From NCBI GenBank assembly GCA_019638255.1, contig JAHBUD010000001.1:1736001-1800000 (forward strand): a stretch of 64,000 nt of DNA, written 5' to 3'. The position numbers and the translations under genes are program-made. Position 1 is the first letter of the stretch, and each line of letters opens with the position of its first letter. Of this stretch, positions 24,354-34,800 are shown piece after piece. This DNA is from Cyclobacteriaceae bacterium (GTDB lineage: Bacteria > Bacteroidota > Bacteroidia > Cytophagales > Cyclobacteriaceae). The notes below the pieces were generated by a model. The model made no database searches, had not been told where the DNA came from, and worked only from the letters and a program-made list of their open reading frames with translations.

Positions 24354-26522
24354 GTGTACGTAATTTCATTTCGATTCTATAAATCAGTATTACTTCCCCT
24401 AATCGTTTTGGGCATGCTTCTCTACCCGCAAAAACCGTATGCTCAACAGAATCCTATTGATTCTTTAGAAGCCTTGCTCGATAAAAGTTCCGGTATTGAA
24501 AGGGTTGACGTACTTATAGAATTAGCTCGTGCAAATTACTTTACTAATGCAACCAAAGCTTTTGAATATATCGATTTGGCTCAAGCCGGGGCAATTAAAC
24601 TGAGTGATCGGTTTCGTGTAGTAAAATCCGGTAGAATTAAGGCTCAGGTATTACGAAAGTTAGAAAGGCTGGAAGAGTCAATTGCAGTCTATGAGGATAT
24701 ATATAATTCAGAAAAAGCTATTATTGGTTCTGATCCCGCAATTGATAGAGAATTGATGACAATTCTAAATGGGCTTGGCGTTGCTTATTCTCACATGGCC
24801 AATTATGATAAGGCTTTAGATTACCATTTTCAAGCTTTGGTCTTAAAGGAGATGTATGGAGATCTTTCTGAAATAAGCATTAGCCTTAACAATATTGGTT
24901 TTATTTACTTCAAGCTGAAGGACTATGAAAAGGCTTTGGAGTATTTAAGTAAATCACTGGAGTCAAAAAGGATTGCAAAAGATCTATTTGATCTTGATCG
25001 ACTTTACATAAATATTGGTATGTGCAATATTCATTTGAAGAATTTTGAAGAAGCACTCAAAAGTATTAATGAAGGCATTGATTTTTGTGGAAGTAATTGT
25101 TCAGATGAGATTTTGGTTGAGGGGGAGTTCGGAAGGGGTGTTGCAAACTATAATTTGGAAAACTTTCACGAGGCTGAAATTCATTTTAAAACTTCGTATG
25201 AATTATCAAAAAAGTTAGATTTTAAAAGATGGATGGCAGAAAATCTTGTTTACTTGGCAAGGTTGGCTTTAAATACTAATCGCTTTGAAGAAGCGAAAGA
25301 ATATCTTTCTCATGGGGAGGAAATTTCACATATCTATAGGTACAATCAACTATTATTAGATCATTACAAGGAATTTTCAAGACTTTATAATCTATCCTTG
25401 GATTTTCAAAATGCATCATTTTATCAGAATAGATATATTACTTTAAAAGATAGCCTGATTGGCGAGGAACTGGTAAAGAACATTGCTCGTACCCAAACCC
25501 AGATTGAAGAGCGCGAAAACATCAAAACAATTGCATTAAAAGAAGAAGCCCTTGCACGACAGCGCATGCTTAATCTGGCTATTGGAACCATTGCTGTTCT
25601 GGCTGCTCTTTTGGTTTTTGTACTTTACCAAAGTAATAAGGTAAAACGTAGGGTTAATGCCAAGCTCTCCGATGCAAACGCAATTATTGCTGAACAGCAT
25701 AAAAAACTTCAAACCCATGCCGACTTGCTACAGGAGGCTGTTAATAAAGCAACTGCCGATTTGCTGGTTGCCAACCAATCGTTGGATCGGGTAAACAAAG
25801 AACTGGACAATTTTATTTACAAGACCTCCCACGACATACGTGGACCGTTGGCGAGCTTGAAAGGCATGTGCAATGTTGCCCTGATTGATGTGAAGGACGA
25901 ACTCGCGCTGGATTACCTGCGTAAACTGGATCTCACAGCAACCAAACTTAACCGCATCCTTACCCGATTGCTTATTATTAACCAAATCAACAATGCAACA
26001 CTTAATCCTGAACCACTGGATATTGACCTGATTGTTGATGACATCATCCGGCTTGAAACCAAAAAAGGCCTTCCGGGGGAATTTATCTTTAAGCGTGAGG
26101 TTCAGCGAAATATGGCTGTTCGATCTGATGATTCCCTAATACGGATTATCCTTGAAAACCTGATCGACAATGCCGTAAAGTTTTATAACGATTCCGGAAG
26201 AGTTCAACCTTTTGCGCTAATCAAAATTTTTGTTGATGAGAAAAGCCTGAATATCCATGTTATTGATAATGGCGTGGGCATAGCATCAGCAAACCCAGAT
26301 AAGATTTTTCAAATGTTTTCAAGAGCCTCGGAAAAGTCAGGTACCGGAGGGTTGGGGTTGTACCTGATCAAGCAGGCAACCAGCAGACTCGGTGGAGAGG
26401 TTGGTCTTCGTCTTACCGATGAAACCTTTACCGAATTCTACGTAACACTGCCCTTGGAGATTCCCACTGACCTGTTGGAAAAGAAAGAGGATAACAAAGC
26501 TCTGCCTGCCATTCAGGTTTGA
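24354..26522 (+). CDS. TPR-sensor histidine kinase (orphan)
   Basis: 722 residues. An N-terminal signal peptide or anchor (hydrophobic to about residue 30, ending PYAQQ), tetratricopeptide repeats from about 40 to 370 (e.g. [40 protein letters not shown]), one transmembrane helix at about 405-425, a coiled coil, the HisKA box [16 protein letters not shown] (His493) and a HATPase domain with [12 protein letters not shown] (N box), DNGVGIAS (G1) and [13 protein letters not shown] (G2). The TPR part should be periplasmic. No response regulator is adjacent. Start GTG at 24354: an in-frame stop lies two codons upstream. The 5' part is much more AT-rich than the kinase part, with a sharp change near 25440. 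Confidence 0.93.
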   Translation: MYVISFRFYKSVLLPLIVLGMLLYPQKPYAQQNPIDSLEALLDKSSGIERVDVLIELARANYFTNATKAFEYIDLAQAGAIKLSDRFRVVKSGRIKAQVLRKLERLEESIAVYEDIYNSEKAIIGSDPAIDRELMTILNGLGVAYSHMANYDKALDYHFQALVLKEMYGDLSEISISLNNIGFIYFKLKDYEKALEYLSKSLESKRIAKDLFDLDRLYINIGMCNIHLKNFEEALKSINEGIDFCGSNCSDEILVEGEFGRGVANYNLENFHEAEIHFKTSYELSKKLDFKRWMAENLVYLARLALNTNRFEEAKEYLSHGEEISHIYRYNQLLLDHYKEFSRLYNLSLDFQNASFYQNRYITLKDSLIGEELVKNIARTQTQIEERENIKTIALKEEALARQRMLNLAIGTIAVLAALLVFVLYQSNKVKRRVNAKLSDANAIIAEQHKKLQTHADLLQEAVNKATADLLVANQSLDRVNKELDNFIYKTSHDIRGPLASLKGMCNVALIDVKDELALDYLRKLDLTATKLNRILTRLLIINQINNATLNPEPLDIDLIVDDIIRLETKKGLPGEFIFKREVQRNMAVRSDDSLIRIILENLIDNAVKFYNDSGRVQPFALIKIFVDEKSLNIHVIDNGVGIASANPDKIFQMFSRASEKSGTGGLGLYLIKQATSRLGGEVGLRLTDETFTEFYVTLPLEIPTDLLEKKEDNKALPAIQV

Positions 26523-26584
26523 TTTTTTTACGTCCGCATCAATGCACATCTTTGCAGTTTAGATGCTATGAGGGATTGATATCT

Positions 26585-28672
26585 ATGAAGAAATTCAAGC
26601 GCACTACGGTTACTGCCGCACTACCTTACGCCAATGGTCCGCTCCACATTGGGCATATAGCAGGAGCTTACCTGCCTGCCGATACCTATGTTCGGTTCTT
26701 ACGTCAACGAGGCGAGGATGTGGTGTTTATTTGCGGATCCGATGAGCATGGCGTAGCCATTACATTGGGTGCAAAGAAGGAAGGAGTTTCCCCCAAGCAG
26801 TTTGTTGATAAGTACCATGCATTAATGCAGAAAGCTTTTGTGGATTTCGGAATTGGATTTGACATCTATTCCAGAACCTCCAACGCCACGCATCATGAAA
26901 CCGCAAGGGAGTTTTTTACCAACATTTACAACAAGGGCATTTTTTTGGAGGAGACCTCCGATCAATACTTTGATGAGCAGGAGCAGATTTTTCTGGCGGA
27001 TCGGTACATTGTTGGTACATGTCCAACGTGTGGGCACGCCAACGCGTATGGAGATCAATGTGAGAAGTGTGGCACCAGTCTGAGTCCTAAGCAACTCATT
27101 AATCCTCGTTCAACAGTTTCTGGAAAAACACCGGTGCTAAAACCAACACGTCATTGGTATTTTCCGCTTAATCTTTTTGAGGAATGGCTGAAGGAATGGA
27201 TTGTAGAAGGCCATAAAGACGATTGGAAGATTAATGTGTACGGCCAATGTAAATCTTGGATTGATCAAGGACTGCAGCCGCGTTCAATAACCCGTGACTT
27301 GGATTGGGGTGTGTCAGTACCCTTACCCGATGCTACTGGTAAGGTGCTTTATGTTTGGTTCGATGCACCCATCGGTTACATTTCTGCAACCAAAGAGTTA
27401 AAGCCTGATGGTTGGGAGAAATATTGGAAAGACCCAGAGACCCGATTGATTCATTTTATTGGTAAGGATAATATCGTATTTCATTGTATTATTTTCCCGG
27501 CTATACTCAAAGCTGCTGGCGATTATATCCTTCCGGATAATGTTCCGGCCAATGAGTTCCTGAATCTGGAGGGAGATAAGATTTCAACATCACGGAACCA
27601 CGCGGTTTGGCTACATGAATACCTGGCTGATTTTCCGGGAAGAAGGGATGAACTGCGGTATGTACTCACCTCTATTTCACCCGAGACAAAAGACGCTGAT
27701 TTTACATGGAAGGATTACCAACAAAAAGTAAACAGTGAATTGGTTTCTATCTTCGGGAATTTTGTAAACCGTGTGATGGTACTTACATGGAAATACTTTG
27801 ATGGCAGAGTTCCATCCGAAGAAGAGTTAGCAGGCACAACAGAGAAGAGGATAAAAATTCTTGATCATTATAAAAAGGCTCACCACGACCTCAATGAAGC
27901 AGTCGGTGAAATGATTCACGCGCTTAACGATTTTCGTTTCCGGGAAGCCCAATTTCAACTGATAAACCTGGCGAGAATTGGAAACAAGTTTCTGGCGGAT
28001 ACAGAACCATGGAAATTGGCAAAAGAAGATATGGAGGCCGTTGGTAGCATTTTAAATTATGCTATCACTATTGTAGGCAATCTGGCCATTGCCTGCGATC
28101 CATTCCTGCCCGATGCAGCCACTAGACTGCGCAAGCAACTTAACAGTACATCATTTGATGCAAAATGGAAACAGTTTTGGGTAAAAGAGCAATTGATCAA
28201 TGCAGTGCCACAACATCACCAACTTGGGCAACCCGAATTGTTGTACAAGAATGTAGAAGATGATGAAATTGAAAAGCAAATAGCCAAATTACGAAAGCCC
28301 GGTATGGAAGAAACTAAACCTGTTTCAGCACTTAAGCCACTTAAACCTGAAATTTCTATTGATGACTTTAGCAAACTCGATATTCGTATTGGTAAAGTCT
28401 TAACAGCTGAGCGCATGGAAAAGTCAAATAAACTTTTAAAGCTTACTGTTGATACGGGAAGTGACCAGCGCACAATATTGAGTGGCATTGCGCAGCATTA
28501 TACCCCCGAGGAAATGGTGGGTAAGCAGGTAACCTTGATCGCTAACCTGGCACCGCGAAAAATGATGGGCATTGAATCGCAGGGAATGATATTGATGGCG
28601 GAGGATGTTGACGGTAAGCTTCGTTTATTGATACCTGTAGAGGCGGTTTCCCCCGGATCAACTGTAAGCTGA
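26585..28672 (+). CDS. metG: Methionine--tRNA ligase
   Basis: Charges tRNA-Met. 695 residues from the ATG at 26585; a longer frame from 26519 is not conserved in style and starts inside the kinase gene's end. Signature [16 protein letters not shown] (HIGH), the zinc-knuckle [18 protein letters not shown], the class [14 protein letters not shown] (KMSKS-like, KISTS) and a C-terminal EMAP/Trbp111 tRNA-binding domain ([12 protein letters not shown] to [15 protein letters not shown]), giving the homodimeric MetG1 architecture. The sequence CATCTTTG at 26547 is a fair -7 element. Convergent with pth. Confidence 0.98.
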   Translation: MKKFKRTTVTAALPYANGPLHIGHIAGAYLPADTYVRFLRQRGEDVVFICGSDEHGVAITLGAKKEGVSPKQFVDKYHALMQKAFVDFGIGFDIYSRTSNATHHETAREFFTNIYNKGIFLEETSDQYFDEQEQIFLADRYIVGTCPTCGHANAYGDQCEKCGTSLSPKQLINPRSTVSGKTPVLKPTRHWYFPLNLFEEWLKEWIVEGHKDDWKINVYGQCKSWIDQGLQPRSITRDLDWGVSVPLPDATGKVLYVWFDAPIGYISATKELKPDGWEKYWKDPETRLIHFIGKDNIVFHCIIFPAILKAAGDYILPDNVPANEFLNLEGDKISTSRNHAVWLHEYLADFPGRRDELRYVLTSISPETKDADFTWKDYQQKVNSELVSIFGNFVNRVMVLTWKYFDGRVPSEEELAGTTEKRIKILDHYKKAHHDLNEAVGEMIHALNDFRFREAQFQLINLARIGNKFLADTEPWKLAKEDMEAVGSILNYAITIVGNLAIACDPFLPDAATRLRKQLNSTSFDAKWKQFWVKEQLINAVPQHHQLGQPELLYKNVEDDEIEKQIAKLRKPGMEETKPVSALKPLKPEISIDDFSKLDIRIGKVLTAERMEKSNKLLKLTVDTGSDQRTILSGIAQHYTPEEMVGKQVTLIANLAPRKMMGIESQGMILMAEDVDGKLRLLIPVEAVSPGSTVS

Positions 28673-28702
28673 CAAGGGTGTGAAATATTCAGAGCCCGCT
28701 TT

Positions 28703-29263
28703 TTAATTATTGTAAAGACTCATCGTCTTATCAATACCGATGGTGCAGAATGAAAGAATCATTTCACCTGCTTTGTCGAGTAAAGGCGGCAGTGATTTTA
28801 TTTCATCATTCGAAAAATTCCCGAGCACATAATTGATTTGCTGGCCTTGCGGAAAATCGTTGCCGATGCCAAACCGTAGCCGCGCGTAGTCCTGTCCGCC
28901 TAATGTTTCTTCAATATGGGTTAGCCCATTGTGCCCGGCAGCACTTCCTTTTTTACGCATCCGTAAGGTGCCTAAGGGAAGGGCAATATCATCCACAATC
29001 ACCAACAGGTTTTCCTTGGGTATAGCCAATTGCTGCAGCCAATACGCAATAGCTTTTCCGCTAAGGTTCATGTAGGTGGTAGGCTTTATAAAGTGAATAT
29101 GACGTCCTTTGAATTTTAGTTCAGCTTTCTCGGCATGCCTGGAGAGCGTGAACGAACCTGATTTAATGTCAACAAGTCGATCAAGCACAAGAAACCCGGC
29201 ATTGTGGCGGGTCAGCTCGTACTCACTTCCAATATTCCCCAGTCCGACAATCAGGTACTTCAT
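28703..29263 (-). CDS. pth: Peptidyl-tRNA hydrolase
   Basis: Releases tRNA from peptidyl-tRNA that drops off the ribosome. 186 residues from the ATG at 29263 (MKYLIVGLGNIGSEYELTRH). Catalytic His in TRHNAGF (His20-equivalent), FIKPTTYMNLSG, VIVDDIALPLGTLRMRKKGS, GHNGL and RFGIGNDFP are all present. A 10-codon longer reading to 29293 is not typical. It is in the same orientation as rplY, but a hairpin terminator lies between them. Confidence 0.97.
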   Translation of the reverse strand: MKYLIVGLGNIGSEYELTRHNAGFLVLDRLVDIKSGSFTLSRHAEKAELKFKGRHIHFIKPTTYMNLSGKAIAYWLQQLAIPKENLLVIVDDIALPLGTLRMRKKGSAAGHNGLTHIEETLGGQDYARLRFGIGNDFPQGQQINYVLGNFSNDEIKSLPPLLDKAGEMILSFCTIGIDKTMSLYNN

Positions 29264-29320
29264 ACTAAATTTGATAATTTGAAAATTAACCAATTTGAAA
29301 ATGAAATACTCTACATAAAC

Positions 29321-29352
29321 AAAAAACCCTTCTCAAATGAGGAGGGTTTTTT
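29321..29352. terminator. Hairpin terminator between rplY and pth
   Basis: AAAAAACCCTTCTC (29321-29334), loop AAAT, GAGGAGGGTTTTTT (29339-29352): 14-bp arms with one G-T wobble, A-tract on one side and T-tract on the other, so it works in both directions. It most likely ends the rplY transcript before pth. Confidence 0.85.
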
Positions 29353-29401
29353 GTTTTCTGCTTCAATTTTTAAATCTTCAAATTGAAGCAATTTCAAATT
29401 T

Positions 29402-30058
29402 TTACTTCTTGCCTTCTTCCTTTTTGGGTGCTTCTGATTTTTTGGCATCAGCAGCAGGGGCAGCTGCAGCAGCACCTTCTGCAGGAGCAGCCGTAGTTTC
29501 AGTAGCCAGTTTAGCCGCACGGGGCACTTCTACTGCAGCAATAGCAGCAGCTTTTGGATCAAGGAATTCCAGTCCTTCAATTTTCATATCACCAACTTTT
29601 ACAGCGTGGTGAAAATCAAGAGCCGATACATCTACATCGATGTGGTCAGGCATATCTTTAGCAAAACCTGTTACTTTAAGCGTAGCTTTTTTTCTCACCA
29701 AGGTGCCACCTTTTTCTACACCGGGAGCTTTGCCTACTAATCGGAGAGGAATGCTCATCTTAATTTTCCTTCCATCCTCAATCTTAAGAAAATCGGCATG
29801 AAGAATAACTTCACTCACCGGGTGAAATTGAACCTCTTGCAATATTGCCTTGCACTCCTCACCTTCAATATTCAGGTGTACAAAGTGAGCTTCGTTGGTG
29901 TAAACCAACTCACGGAAAAGAATCATGGGAGCATAGAAATGAACCTGTTCATTTCCTCCATACACTACACTTGGAACAAATCCTTCGTTTCTCAGGCGCT
30001 GAGATTCAGACTTTCCGAGATTCGCTCTTTTATACCCTACAATCTCAATAGTTTTCAT
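29402..30058 (-). CDS. rplY: Large ribosomal subunit protein bL25 (Ctc family)
   Basis: 218 residues, the long Ctc form. The N-terminal L25 domain binds 5S rRNA (ANLGKSESQRLRNEGFVPSV, VYGG, HADFLKI), a C-terminal beta domain (RLVGKAPGVEKGGTLV, HIDVDVSAL) follows, and then an Ala/Glu/Lys low-complexity tail of about 40 residues (APAEGAAAAAPAADAKK). This tail is common in Bacteroidota L25. It lies 35 bases after prs on the same strand, the usual prs-rplY-pth order. Confidence 0.97.
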   Translation of the reverse strand: MKTIEIVGYKRANLGKSESQRLRNEGFVPSVVYGGNEQVHFYAPMILFRELVYTNEAHFVHLNIEGEECKAILQEVQFHPVSEVILHADFLKIEDGRKIKMSIPLRLVGKAPGVEKGGTLVRKKATLKVTGFAKDMPDHIDVDVSALDFHHAVKVGDMKIEGLEFLDPKAAAIAAVEVPRAAKLATETTAAPAEGAAAAAPAADAKKSEAPKKEEGKK

Positions 30059-30092
30059 GTTTTTAAAATTTAGTTAATAAATGATTAGAAAA

Positions 30093-31022
30093 TTAAAGCT
30101 TTATAAATAATGAACTTATCGATTCATGGTCGTGAATTTTGCGGATGGCTTTTGCAAACAAATCCGAAACCGTTAAGACTTTTATTTTTGAGGTGCTCTG
30201 TTTTAATGGAATGGTATCGGCTACCACCAATTCCTCCAACACTGAGTTTTCAATGTTTTCGTAGGCATTGCCAGAAAGGACAGGATGTGTACAGGCAGCA
30301 CGGACTGTTCGAGCACCTTTTTCCTTTAACAGGGCAGCAGCTTTACAAATAGTTCCGGCAGTGTCAACCAGATCGTCAATCAGGATCACATCTTTTCCCT
30401 CTACATCACCAATCAGGCGCATCGATTCGATTTTGTTAGCCTCTTTCCTATACTTATCACATACGGCCAGGTCTGCATCAAAGAACTTTGCAAAGCTGCG
30501 CGCACGTTTAATACCGCCTACATCAGGTGAAGCGAATATGATGTTGTCCAACTTTAGTGATTTCAGGTAGGGCACAAATATGTAGGCACCATCCAGGTGA
30601 TCAACCGGTATATCAAAAAAACCTTGAATCTGATCTGCGTGAAGATCGCAGGTCATGATTCGATCTGCTCCGGCAGCTGAAATAAGATTTGCGATAAGTT
30701 TGGCAGCAATGGATACACGCGGCCTATCCTTCCTGTCCTGGCGTGCATAACCAAAATAAGGGATGACCACATTTACGCTCGAAGCACTAGCGCGCTTGGC
30801 AGCATCAACCATAAGCAAAAGCTCCATCAGGTTGTCGGAGGGCGGTATGGTTGACTGAATAAGAAATACTTCATGGCCGCGTACAGACTCAGCGATGAAC
30901 GGGGACATTTCCCCATCACTGAATTGCTTATACATTACCTGTCCAAGCGATTCGCCATAGGCGTCTGCTATTCTCTCTGACAGGTAGGTAGTTGCTCTTC
31001 CGCTAAAAAGCTTTACAGCCAT
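30093..31022 (-). CDS. prs: Ribose-phosphate pyrophosphokinase
   Basis: Makes PRPP from ribose 5-phosphate and ATP for nucleotide, His and Trp synthesis. 309 residues from the ATG at 31022 (MAVKLFSGRATTYL). Visible: FSDGEMSPFIAESVRG, the ATP/flexible loop PYFGYARQDRKDRPR, the Mg/ribose site TCDLHADQIQGFFDIPVDHL and the PRPP motif DVILIDDLVDTAGTICKAA. A longer frame to 31052 enters the hairpin spacer and is unlikely. It lies downstream of tRNA-Gln, separated by a terminator. Confidence 0.97.
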   Translation of the reverse strand: MAVKLFSGRATTYLSERIADAYGESLGQVMYKQFSDGEMSPFIAESVRGHEVFLIQSTIPPSDNLMELLLMVDAAKRASASSVNVVIPYFGYARQDRKDRPRVSIAAKLIANLISAAGADRIMTCDLHADQIQGFFDIPVDHLDGAYIFVPYLKSLKLDNIIFASPDVGGIKRARSFAKFFDADLAVCDKYRKEANKIESMRLIGDVEGKDVILIDDLVDTAGTICKAAALLKEKGARTVRAACTHPVLSGNAYENIENSVLEELVVADTIPLKQSTSKIKVLTVSDLFAKAIRKIHDHESISSLFIKL

Positions 31023-31040
31023 TGTGGTGTTGTTAACTAA

Positions 31041-31064
31041 AATCCCTCCCAAGCGGGAGGGATT
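31041..31064 (-). terminator. Terminator of tRNA-Gln
   Basis: Perfect 10-bp stem AATCCCTCCC (31041-31050) / GGGAGGGATT (31055-31064), loop AAGC. On the minus strand it directly follows tRNA-Gln and is followed by TTTTAG. Confidence 0.75.
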
Positions 31065-31066
31065 TG

Positions 31067-31137
31067 TTGTCCGACAAGGATTCGAACCCTGACTAAAAGA
31101 ACCAAAATCTTCTGTGCTACCATTACACCATCGGACA
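31067..31137 (-). tRNA. tRNA-Gln (anticodon TTG)
   Basis: Folds fully on the minus strand: acceptor TGTCCGA/TCGGACA, D arm GTGT-AATGGTA-GCAC, anticodon stem GAAGA/TCTTT with loop TTTTGGT (anticodon TTG), 4-base variable loop and T arm CAGGG-TTCGAAT-CCTTG. 71 bases including the discriminator A; CCA is not encoded. Confidence 0.95.
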
Positions 31138-31244
31138 ATTTCCTTGTTTTAAGCAAGAAAACCCTGTTTTTTGGGATTGCAAAGGTAGAATTAATTTTCT
31201 GAAAATTGCCTTTGCACCGAAAAATTTCTGGATAATTGAATGGC

Positions 31245-31814
31245 TTACAGGTCCGTGTCTGTGCTGGCTGTTCCTTCCATGAAGCCCTCAGCCCAGAACC
31301 TGTATTTGTCCAATATAGAGATCACAGCATTACGCAATTGACGTTGGTTGCTGTAATCGATCGGCCCGTATAATGTGGTTGCATAGCCTTGCCACACTGA
31401 CCTGTTTTGACGTCTGTCGTAGAATTGGATTAATAACGTCCCGGTTTTGAGGTCTAGTTTTTTCCGGTCATAATTTATGTTCTCATCTTGACTTTTAATC
31501 CACTCTTCAATTTCTGGCTGATTGTAACCATTAAAAAACAGACTGTCTTTAAAAATTTTGAAACTTATTAATAAATGAGGCTTGTTGTCAGATTGACGAT
31601 ATCCCAGGAATTTCATGCGAGATATTATAGCGGATTCAATTTGGTCACTGTAGATTGTTTCGTCCTTTACCCCGGCAGGTTTCATAATGTCAAAGCTGCG
31701 GTATTTTTTAAAATGACCTTTATAACTATAATCGTATTCTACGGGTAATTCTTTATACCCCAAGCAGGAAGTGAGAATAACCAACAGGAAGAGCGGAGCG
31801 TAGAGGGACTTCAT
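31245..31814 (-). CDS. DUF4136 family lipoprotein
   Basis: 189 residues. Lipoprotein signal with lipobox ILTSC (Cys17). The rest follows the DUF4136 pattern: an N-terminal strand pair around YRSFDIMKP, an amphipathic DQIESAIISRMKFLGYRQ helix, GTLLIQFYDRRQNRSVWQGYA (two halves) and a C-terminal AVISILDKYRFWAEG helix. DUF4136 proteins are envelope lipoproteins without a known reaction. Monocistronic by position, between purL and tRNA-Gln. Confidence 0.85.
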   Translation of the reverse strand: MKSLYAPLFLLVILTSCLGYKELPVEYDYSYKGHFKKYRSFDIMKPAGVKDETIYSDQIESAIISRMKFLGYRQSDNKPHLLISFKIFKDSLFFNGYNQPEIEEWIKSQDENINYDRKKLDLKTGTLLIQFYDRRQNRSVWQGYATTLYGPIDYSNQRQLRNAVISILDKYRFWAEGFMEGTASTDTDL

Positions 31815-31884
31815 AAACCGGACTTTAAGAATATGAATCTAAAGTAAATACCCCTAATCAACAACCTAAAGGTTATGAAGGTTT

Positions 31885-34800
31885 TCAGGAATTTCCTTTG
31901 ATCCAGTTTCTGGCGTTTACAAAGGCCTCAATCCAGGGTGAAATCTGATCTTTTCTTCGAGTTAATGGGTAGTAGGGCCAATTCCACGGGAATAATGATC
32001 GTTCAAGATGCGGCATTATGGCGAGGTGTCGTCCATTCTTTGAGCATAATGCAGCAGTACTGAAATCAGAATCATTTGGATTTCCGGGATATTCCGGGTA
32101 GGTGTAAGTTGCTGTAATGCGACAGGTATCAGCGTTATCGGTAAGTGAAAAACGACCTTCACCGTGGGCCAGCCAAACACCCAGTTGTGAACCGGCCATG
32201 CTTTTTAGCATGATGGATGAATTTTCAGGGATGGTAACGTTGACAAAGGCAGACTCAAATTTACCTGACCCGTTGTGATGCATGCGTGGATGACTTTCAC
32301 CCATTTCAGGATATAGCAATCCGAGTTCCATCATCAGTTGGCAACCGTTGCATACACCGAGGCTTAGCGTATCGGTACGTTTATAAAAATTATCCAATGC
32401 CTGTTTAGCCTTTTCATTGTATAGAAATGCGCCTGCCCAGCCCTTGGCTGATCCCAACACATCGGAGTTGGAAAAGCCTCCGACAAACACGATCATGTTC
32501 ACACCGGTTAAATCTTCCAGGCCTGTGACCAGGTCCGTCATGTGAACATCTTTTACATCAAATCCCGCTAGGTACAATGCGTAGGCCATCTCCCGGTCGC
32601 CATTAACACCTTTTTCGCGAATGATTGCTGCTTTTATTCCGGTTGCTTCCCTGCGTGTAGGATCTATTTCATAAGTCTTGAATTTACCGTTAAATGCAGA
32701 TGGAAAGGTGAAGCCAAGGGGTTGCTTTTTGTAGTTGTCAAATCGCTTTTCGGCATAGCCAGTGGCACGTTGTTTTTTATCCAGCAGGTATGAGGTTTTA
32801 AACCACGTATCGCGCAATGAATCTATATTGAAAGTATGCGTTTCAGTTTTGTGATTAACAATCAGCTTGCGTGAGGAGGTGATTGAGCCAAGGATTTTGT
32901 AACTGATCTTAAATTGATCCAATAATTCATAAGCTCGCTCTTCCACCTGAAGTACTACTCCCGGATTTTCCGAAAAAAGCGTTTTAATGATGTCGTCAGC
33001 CGATGAGCTGAGATCAATCTGAATACCCAAGTTAGCAGTAGGAAAACACATCTCCAACAATGTTGTAATTAAGCCACCGGCCGAAATATCATGACCAGCA
33101 AAAACCAAATCGTGCTTAACAAGGTGCTGTACTACATTAAAAGCTGAAATAAAATAGGATGCATCAGCTACAGATGGCGTTTCATTTCCAATTGCATTGA
33201 CAATCTGCCCAAAACTGCTTCCGCCTAATGCCAACGCAGTGCGCGAAAAACCAATGTGCACTAAGTGTGTTCCTTCAACAGGTTGAAGTGCAGGCGATAC
33301 AGTCTTACGGATATCGTCCACTTCAGCAACAGCTGAAATAATTACGGTTCCGGGTGAAAGTACTACATCGCCATTCGGGTACTTCTGTGTCATCGAAAGA
33401 GAGTCCTTCCCGGTAGGAATGTTAATGCCCAGTTCGATTGCAAAATTGCTAACGGCTTCAACTGCTTCGTAAAGCCTTGCATTTTCTCCGGGTTGTTTGG
33501 CAGGCCACATCCAGTTCGCGCTAAGCGATACACCTTTTAATCCATGGGTGAGTGGTGCGAATACAATATTGGTCAAGGCTTCGGCTATGGCGAGTTTACT
33601 TCCTGCAGTTGGATTGGCCAATGAGGCACCCGGTGCATGTCCGATGGCAGTCGCGATTCCTTTGCCACTAAGAAAATCCAACGCCATTACACCAACATTG
33701 TTCAACGGCAATTGAATTTCGCCACAGGTTTGTTGGGTGGCTACTTTGCCGGTAACTGATCGATCAACCTTGTTGGTTAACCAATCTTTGCAAGCCACCG
33801 ATTCCAGTTGAAGAATCTGTTCGATATAATACTGGAGGTTATCGGCAGAGTATGTGATCTCGCGGTAAGTTGCTTTGGGTGTGTTGTCTGTTAAAATGGT
33901 TTTAGGTGATGAACCTAGCAGGTGACGCACTTCGAAATCAACCGGCTTTTTCTTTTGATCAGCTTTCTCAAAAACCAATCGCTGGTTGCCTGTGGCTTCA
34001 CCGATAACGTACATGGGTGCGCGCTCGCGATCAGCAATTTTCTTTAGCAAACCGATATCTTTTTCATGGATGGCCAATCCCATCCGTTCCTGCGATTCGT
34101 TGCTCAGGATTTCTTTATCTGATAAGGTTGGATCGCCTACCGGAATTTTATCTAGGTGAATAACGCCACCGGTTTCTTCCAATAATTCCGACAAGCAATT
34201 GAAATGTCCGCCTGCTCCATGATCGTGAATGGAAACGATGGGGTTATTATCCATTTCGGCTAGTGCACGAATGGCATTCATGGCCCGCTTTTGCATTTCA
34301 GGGTTGGAGCGTTGAATAGCGTTTAGTTCAATGGCATTTCCAAACTCTCCGGTAGCCACCGATGATACTGCCCCGCCACCCATACCGATGCGGTAGTTAT
34401 CGCCACCCAGTAAAACAATCTTATCACCCGGTTGAAGGTGTTCTTTCTTACTGTCTGTTGCCTTGCCAAAGCCGATACCTCCAGCAAGCATAATTACTTT
34501 ATCAAACCCTAATTTCTTGTCGTCTTCAAGGTGTTCGAAGGTTAATACACTGCCATTGATTAATGGCTGACCGAATTTATTTCCGAAATCGGAGGCGCCA
34601 TCGGAAGCTTTGATCAATATTTCTTCCGGTGTTTGGTATAGCCATTTACGCGGCTCAAACTTCTTCTCCCAGTTTCTTCCGCCTTCCAGTCGTGGATAGG
34701 AGGTGATGTACACCGCTGTTCCGGCCAATGGCAAAGAGCCCTTGCCTCCGGCCAACCGATCGCGGATTTCGCCACCCGACCCGGTGGCAGCACCATTGAA

